Assembly: GCA_016584305.1 (NCBI GenBank)
Contig: JACEEZ010003766.1
Span: 112,501-176,500 of the forward strand
DNA from: Chionoecetes opilio
Lineage: Eukaryota > Arthropoda > Malacostraca > Decapoda > Majidae
Direction: 5' to 3'
DNA length: 64,000 nucleotides
Position numbers and translations under genes: made by a program. The notes beneath the pieces were generated by a model, which was not told where the DNA came from, searched no databases, and saw nothing but the letters and a program-made list of their open reading frames with translations. This document shows positions 58,839 to 64,000 of the stretch, in pieces (position 1 is the first letter of the stretch; each line of letters begins with the position of its first letter).

Positions 58839-59427
58839 ACTATACTATAGGAATAGCCGTGTGTCTGTCTGTCTGTCTGTCCGTTTTGGGTAGCCGAAAC
58901 GGTAAATTCAATTTTGATGCGAGTAGGCTAAAGAAAAACGCAAATAAATCGTAGATGGTAAGCAGCTTGGTCACATGTCGATTGAATAATTTTGAAAGGG
59001 GGTTTTGTGCTAAAAACACTTTTAAGCGTACAGTATTAGATTACAGGAAGAAACTCTGCGGTAACTTTGTGCCGCATTTCACTAACTCTGTAGACTCATG
59101 GACTTACCGGTTTGTGTGGGGTTGTTGTGTGGAATTTGCTGGAGTTTATTCTTATTATCTGCAAATTACCGTCGCCTGATATTTGTTTTGTTTGTATTTT
59201 CAGGTAAGACGTTTAAAGGACGTCTTGACTACAGGACCGAGAAGACGTGAGTGTTAACGTTATCAGATACATTAAACATCACTTTTAAACATAACTTTGG
59301 AGTGTTCTATCTCTACCCTCTTACTCTTCTTCGTCTCCCAGCCCAGCCTCCCTCCTCACCATCCTTTCCTATCCTCCTTCCATTATTTCCCTTCCTATGT
59401 TAATTTTATATTATCCACCTTATCTAT
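58839..59427 (+). mobile_element. Helitron B copy 2 (no 3' hairpin)
   Basis: Has the start motif and the AAATAAATCGTAGATGGTAA block. It then ends in unrelated CT-rich sequence (59280-59420) before copy 3, so its helicase tail and hairpin are missing. Confidence 0.6.
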
Positions 59428-60335
59428 CTAATATACTATAGCAGTAGCCGTGTTTATGTCTGTCTGTGTTGGGTAGCCGAAACTGTAAATTCTATTTTGA
59501 TGAGAGGAGGCTAAAAAAATCGCAAATAAATCGTAGATGGTAAGTGGCTTGGTCCCATGTCGATTGAATAATTTTGAAGGGGGTTTTGGGCTAAAAACTG
59601 TGTTGAGCAGCGGTTGTAAGCTATCCAAACTCTGCCAGCGTTCAATTTCTCGAAAGTGTATTCGACTCGCGACCGAGCACCAACCGGTCCTCCGCTACTG
59701 CGCTCCTCTGTGCTGCTACCGGCCGGCAGGGCAGCCGTGTTTGCGTTAATATTTGCTTCTGACGGTATAACTCAACTATACAACCTTACTCATATATCAT
59801 AATTATATAATATGCATTATACTTATATATACTTATTTTATATATTATAAGAATATATATTATATTTCCGAGGCGAAGGCGCAAGCGAGTCCGAAGTCGA
59901 TCACGATCAATTTACGCTGTAAAACGCTTCAACGGAGCAGCCGAGGCGACGACTTCTATCTGCCTCGCGTACCCATCAGCAGCGTCTGGCACTGGATTCC
60001 GCATGCGGCGTCTGCAATTTCCCATCCGTGTTGCATTTGCAATGACGATCAACAAGTGTCAGGGCCAGACCAAGAGCTACGTGGGAGTCTACTTGCCTAC
60101 ACCCGTGTTCACGCACGGCCAACTCTCGTCAGCCTGTCAAGGGTTGGCTGTGCTGATGCCGTCGAAGTGTTGGCTCCCCGTGGAATGACACGGAACGTGG
60201 TCTACCCCGAGGCACTTTGACCAGTGACCAACGGCAGCAACAACACGATTGGAGTTTGCACTCACATTGTTGTTTAATATAGACTACTACTACGAACATC
60301 AATACATGGGTCCGAAGGGCCCACAAACATAAACT
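59428..60335 (+). mobile_element. Helitron B copy 3 with helicase fragment
   Basis: Contains the start motif, a block with GACTCGCGACCGAGCACCAA, an AT-rich stretch (59780-59870), a helicase fragment and the terminal hairpin at 60308-60322. Confidence 0.65.
59938..60285 (+). pseudogene. Helitron helicase C-terminal fragment, copy 3
   Basis: Encodes [20 protein letters not shown] followed by [17 protein letters not shown] and THGQL. The FAMTINKxQGQ block is a late helicase motif of Pif1-type Helitron proteins. A small deletion after THGQL shifts the frame, and the usual YVSLSR motif is lost. The last codons (NNTIGVCTHIVV-like) are still recognisable at nucleotide level near 60230-60275. Confidence 0.75.
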
Positions 60336-60617
60336 AATATACTATAGGAGTAGCCGTGTGTCTGTCTGTCTGTCTGTGTGTGTGTCTGTCTGTTTTGGGT
60401 AACCGAAACTGTAAATTCAATTTTGATGAGAGTATGCTAAAAATCGCAAATAAATCGTAGGTGGTAAGCAACTTGATCCTAAGTCGATGGAATCATTTTG
60501 AAGGGGGGGTTTAGGATAAAAACACTTTTAGGCGTATTAGATTACAGGAAAAACTCTGCGGTTACGTCTTGCCACATTCCACAAACTCAGTAGACTCATG
60601 GACTTAACGTTTGTGTA

Positions 60618-60912
60618 TTCATCTAGTTGTGTTCATCTAGTTGTATTTTACAGGGCCAGAGCAACGCTCGTGTGGCCCCGTCTCCATATCAACATTTTTA
60701 TCATTAGTGCTTAGTGCTTAGTTTTGGCCGAAGCCAGCACCCCGGGAAGCGGGTCACAAACCCCGGCTAACACCCGGTACCCATTCACTGCTGGGTGGAC
60801 AGGGGCTCGGGTTTTAAGGAAACAGCCCATCTGTTTCCGCTCCGCCCGGGGATCGAACCCGGGACTTCTCGGTTGTGAACCGAGCGTGCTACCCCTACAC
60901 TACGGAGTACCC
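60618..60912 (-). mobile_element. tRNA-Val-like SINE
   Basis: Minus strand: a tRNA-like head (60912-60838) is followed by a body shared with 39302-39445. The tail has two copies of ACAACTAGATGAAC-type sequence near 60620-60650. Such short tandem tails are usual in tRNA SINEs mobilised by LINEs. The body block GCCCCTGTCCACCCAGCAG is the same in both copies in the window. Confidence 0.75.
60838..60910 (-). ncRNA. tRNA-like SINE head, anticodon loop CAC
   Basis: A box TAGTGTAGGGGTAGC and B box GGGTTCGATCCCC are both present. The anticodon arm CTCGG-TTCACAA-CCGAG forms a perfect five-base stem with a seven-base loop whose centre is CAC (valine). The acceptor stem is only partly complementary (CTCCG with CGGAG plus mismatches). 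It continues into SINE body, so this is a SINE promoter and not a tRNA gene. Confidence 0.65.
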
Positions 60913-60917
60913 TGTGA

Positions 60918-60920
60918 ATG

Positions 60921-60952
<32 letters not shown>

Positions 60953-61020
60953 CATGTGTGTGCGTGTGTGTGTGTGTGTGTGTGCATGTGTGTGTGTGTG
61001 TGTGTGTGTGTGAGTGTGTG
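60918..61020 (+). repeat. (TG)n array
   Basis: TG dinucleotides with CATG and CGTG interruptions, next to the SINE. Confidence 0.95.
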
Positions 61021-61024
61021 CTCG

Positions 61025-61325
61025 CAGGACAGGGGTGGGGCTGGGGTGAGGCAGGCGTGGGGTTGGGATGAGGCAGGCGTGGGGCTGGAGTGTGGCAGGC
61101 GTGGGGCTGAGGTGAGGCAGGCATGGGGCTGGTATGAGGCAGGCGTGGGGCTGGGTTGAGACAGACGTGGCGTTGGGCTGGGTTGAGACAAGCGTAGGGC
61201 TGGGGTGAGGGAGGGGTAGGGCTGGGATGAGACAGGCGTTGGACTGGGGTGAGGGAGGCGTGGGGCTGGGGTGACGCAGGCGTGGGGCTGGGTTGAGACA
61301 GGCGTGGGGCTGGGATGAGGCAGGC
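61025..61325 (+). repeat. 22-24 bp minisatellite
   Basis: About thirteen units of the type GGGCTGGGGTGAGGCAGGCGT, with variants (GGTTGAGACAGGCG). No gene. Confidence 0.85.
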
Positions 61326-61474
61326 TACGGTGGTGGTAGGTGGTCTACCCCGAGGCACTTTGACCAGTGACCAACAACAGCAACAACACGATTGGAGTTT
61401 GTACTCACATTGTTGTATAATATATACTACTACTACAAACATCAATACATGGGTCCGAAGGGCCCACAAGCACT

Positions 61475-61867
61475 TGTCTGATATACTATAGCATTAGTCG
61501 TGTGTTTGTCCGTCTGTTTTGGGTAGCCGAAATTGCAAATTCAATTTTGATGAGAGTAGGCTAAAAAAGATCGCAAATAAATCGTAGGTGGTAAGCGGCT
61601 TGGTCCCATGTCGATTGAAAATTTTTGAAGGGGGGTTTTGGGCTAAAAACAATCCCCTGTGTTGAGAAGCAGTTGTAAGCTATCTAAATTCTGCCAGCGT
61701 TCAAATTCTTGAAATTGTATTCGACTCGCGACCGAGCACCAACCGCTCCTCCGCTACTGCGCACCTCTGTACTACTACCGGCCGGCAGGACAGCCGTGTT
61801 TGCGTTAATATTTGCTTTTGACGGTGTAATTTAATTATACAACATTTACTCACATGTTATACTTATA
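61475..61867 (+). mobile_element. Helitron B copy 5 (5' part only)
   Basis: The start motif, the AAATAAATCGTAGGTGGTAA block and the GACTCGCGACCGAGCACCAA block are shared with copy 3. The copy ends without hairpin at the next start motif. Confidence 0.65.
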
Positions 61868-62500
61868 TATCTAATATACTATAGCAGTAGCCGTGTGTCT
61901 GTCTGTCTGCTTTGTGTAGCCGACAAGATTGAGATGTCGGGTCTGCCGCAGCACGACATTATACACTGAAAACTGGTGTACCGGTGATGGTGTTGCGCAA
62001 TATCTGTTCACCCGGCATCGTCAACGGCACCATCTGTGTCGTGCGTGGCATCAGTGCCAACGTGCTGCAGCTGCAGGTCATCACCGGACCGAGCCAAGGC
62101 GATGACTTCTACCTTCCTCGCGTACCTGTCATCACGCAAGCAGCGTCTGGCACTGGATTCCGCATGCGGCGTCTGCAATTTCCCATCCGTGTTGCATTTG
62201 CCATGACGATCAACAAGTGCCAGGGCCAGATCAAGAGCTACGTGGGAGTCTACTTGCCTACACCCGTGTTCACTGTTCACGCACGGCCAACTCTACGTCA
62301 GCCTGTCAAGGGTTGGCTGTGCTGATACCGTCGAAGTGTTGGCACCCCGTGGAATCACACGGAACGTGGTCTACCCCGAGGCACTTTGGCCAGTGACCAA
62401 CGACAGCAACAACACGATTGGAGTTTGCACTCACATTGTTGTCTAATATATACTACTACTGCAAACATCAATACATGGGTCCGAAGGGCCCACAATCACT
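61868..62500 (+). mobile_element. Helitron B copy 6
   Basis: A very short 5' region (start motif and one TGTC run) is joined directly to the largest helicase fragment in the cluster. It ends with the GGGTCCGAAGGGCCC hairpin at about 62477. Confidence 0.65.
61984..62443 (+). pseudogene. Helitron helicase C-terminal domain, copy 6
   Basis: The frame opens with MMVLRNICSPGIVNGTICVV (the LRNLxxxxGLxNGTR block of Pif1-type helicases). It continues with [11 protein letters not shown] and [20 protein letters not shown], then [10 protein letters not shown]. An apparent 7-base duplication at about 62271-62283 shifts the frame. The remaining end ([35 protein letters not shown] and stop at 62443) lies in another frame. 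Helitron RepHel proteins unwind DNA during rolling-circle transposition. Only the last fifth or so of the protein is present, with no Rep domain, so it cannot act. Confidence 0.85.
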
Positions 62501-64000
62501 TGTGTTCGTTTATATGATCCAACATTGCCCTCCTACAAGGATGTAGCCTACAGCTAGCCAACAATACATGGAAGAGCATCGCGGATATCATGGAAAGGGA
62601 GAATTTGGACACATAGTGTGTACACGGTAAATTGCATTGAGACTGCAATCAATGGTCTTATTAAGCAGCATAGAAAGAGCGCGAAGAGTCGGAGAAACAG
62701 ATGCATGAGCCAACTGTTGTCTTTGGTGTTGAGGATCTTTAAACTTTTGCAGAAAGGCCCCTTTACCCCAGATCTCATTTTATCTACATTTGCAGATTTC
62801 TCATTTGTTTTCTAATGATGAAGACCCGACTGTGAAGGTACAAATCCAGCCATTACCCACACCCATAAGTACACAGCCAGTACATACGTACACCAGCAAT
62901 GAGTCCACTACCAATATGCCCAACACCACAAGGGTCCTTCTCATTATACACAGTATAACGTCCCTCCAAATGAAATGCCATCCGTCTAAACCTATACACC
63001 ATGCTTTGAATCATCAGATGTTATTGCCACTGCTGTGCATTTAATGAATATTAAATAAGTAAATCTTACCAACAGACACTTTTTTGTTTAACATTTATCT
63101 GCAGTATTCACATAGGCAGCAATTGTTCCACCATGTCACTTAGAATATATCCTAATCTGGGTGTTTTTTTTGTAATGGATAACTAATTTTAAGACATCAA
63201 GTATCATTTCTTCAGCTACCTCATTGAGCATCGATCACTTTGCGAAAGTCATACAGTTTTTGGGCAAAATTGGTGTAAACTGAAGGTGGATGGTCTCAGT
63301 GATAGGTAAATAGTGATAGGTAAATGTTGTTGCCGGGTGTTGTTCCAGGTGTTGCCGTAATGACGCATAAACGATCGTTCGTGACCAGCGCCTCTTTCGC
63401 CTAGTCATAAAGTGCTATTAATAATTAATTAATGCTGGGCTAAATTATCAACATTATATTTACATATGAGGAAATGCGTCTAACCGATATTTTGTTCAAT
63501 TTCACTGAAAAAAGTGAACCTCCACAGTACACACTCCACTGCTTCTATCTAACCAAAGATTACAACACACAGATCTATGTATAGCTAGTATGCATTATTT
63601 TCATGCAGCAAAAATTTGCCAATCAACAAACAATTTTATTTGAGTCAAGTGAGACCCGATGCTCGCTCAATGACATAACTGTACGGGCCACTAGTATCGC
63701 CGCCTTCCCCTGCCCCATACCCCTGACGCCTCCACCCTTAGGTAGTGATGCTCACCAGCCAGCCCAACCATGCAGTCCCCGCACCCACACACCCTGGAGG
63801 TCCATCACGGCCCCACACACAGGGCGCCACTGGAAAATGGTCGGTTTGATGAACGGAAAAATTAATCTACTGGCTTCGCTCTGTTCCCTAAGATTCTGCC
63901 CGCCCTGCCTCGGGACCTGTACACTCAGCACGGTGATGAGTGTACAGGGGCCGGCAGTGCAGCAGTTGTATGAAAAAAGAAAAGAATTTGATCTCACGAT
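62501..64000. other. Intergenic stretch to window end
   Basis: No mobile element recognised. A possible exon on the minus strand at 63753-63835 (acceptor TTTTCCAG, donor GTGAGC) encodes WRPVCGAVMDLQGVWVRG onward, but no domain is apparent. The rest is AT-rich with no supported coding sequence. Confidence 0.4.

Larger units (their letters stand above)
60336..61474 (+). mobile_element. Helitron B copy 4 with nested SINE and minisatellites
   Basis: The start motif at about 60340 and the end hairpin at about 61450 are separated by a SINE (60618-60912), a TG array and a GGCTGGGGTGAGGCAGGCGT minisatellite. The helicase tail block occurs at about 61340-61420. Confidence 0.65.
58333..62500 (+). mobile_element. 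Helitron B cluster, head-to-tail copies
   Basis: The start motif ATAYACTATAGSARTAGCCGTG followed by TGTCTGTCTG occurs at about 58338, 58843, 59433, 60340, 61480 and 61873. The end block (TACTACTACAAACATCAATA, then hairpin GGGTCCGAAGGGCCC) occurs at about 58810, 60308, 61450 and 62477. After three of these ends the next start follows within about 20 bases. All copies run on the plus strand. Each full end also contains the last codons of a Pif1-type helicase (ending THIVV and a stop), so they are deletion derivatives of a coding Helitron. Exact termini are inferred. Confidence 0.75.

Noticed and set aside
60838..60910. Functional tRNA-Val gene
   Set aside because: The acceptor stem is imperfect and the sequence continues into SINE body and tail.
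63752..63997. Exon encoding WRPVCGAVMDLQGVWVRG
   Set aside because: Splice-like sites exist, but the peptide matches no domain I know and other frames are also partly open. Kept only as a remark.

Overview
This window looks like repeat-dominated nuclear DNA from an arthropod, most plausibly a decapod crustacean. I infer this from interstitial arrays of the arthropod telomere motif TTAGG/CCTAA (about 24.3-24.7 kb), very long (CT)n/(GA)n, (CA)n and (TA)n microsatellites, a dense mixture of Helitrons, hAT elements, LINEs and Ty3-type elements, and an intron-flanked cadherin exon. There are no operons, no rRNA and no CRISPR array. Most long open frames are translated microsatellites (Ser-Leu, Arg-Glu, Thr-His repeats) and are not genes.

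Layout. 0-7 kb: a 1.16-kb foldback element built from GGGGCGAAACGTCC repeats, a second inverted repeat with 245-bp arms, a duplicated 780-bp module carrying a CRE site and an ATGGCGG start, three dinucleotide arrays and a small palindromic element. 7-11 kb: a non-autonomous Helitron, a pogo-like MITE, a LINE 3' remnant and a 40-bp perfect palindrome. 11.5-13.6 kb: an LTR retroelement whose internal region has become a 33-bp minisatellite. 14.5-25.9 kb: two hAT MITEs, an inverted-repeat element carrying a nested Helitron and sitting beside a broken hAT transposase, a solo LTR, a tRNA-like SINE and telomere-like arrays. 26-34 kb: purine-rich and CA-rich DNA, a 274-bp hAT MITE, another Helitron, and a 1.42-kb hAT element inserted in a (GT)n tract with a broken BED zinc-finger frame. 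34-53 kb: a 3'-truncated LINE, pieces of a Ty3-type pol gene, a long frameshifted LINE with RNase H, and a roughly 138-bp higher-order satellite. 54-56 kb: two LINE C-terminal remnants. 57.8 kb: the one convincing host coding exon, from the cytoplasmic tail of a cadherin, on the minus strand. 58.3-62.5 kb: a head-to-tail cluster of deleted Helitrons that keep the C-terminal end of the Pif1-type helicase.

The elements repeatedly nest in each other. A Helitron sits in an inverted-repeat element, a SINE sits in a Helitron copy, and a hAT sits in a microsatellite. Target-site duplications that I could read directly support several boundaries. The best candidates for something undescribed are the LTR element whose gag region is a minisatellite, the tandem Helitron cluster, the foldback GCGAAACGTCC element and the hAT group with iterated subterminal motifs. 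I found no evidence of a new gene-encoded system. Several stretches (about 13.7-17.1, 41.5-45 and 51.6-53.2 kb, plus one N at 17107) are rich in homopolymer indels, so some frameshifts there may be assembly errors.
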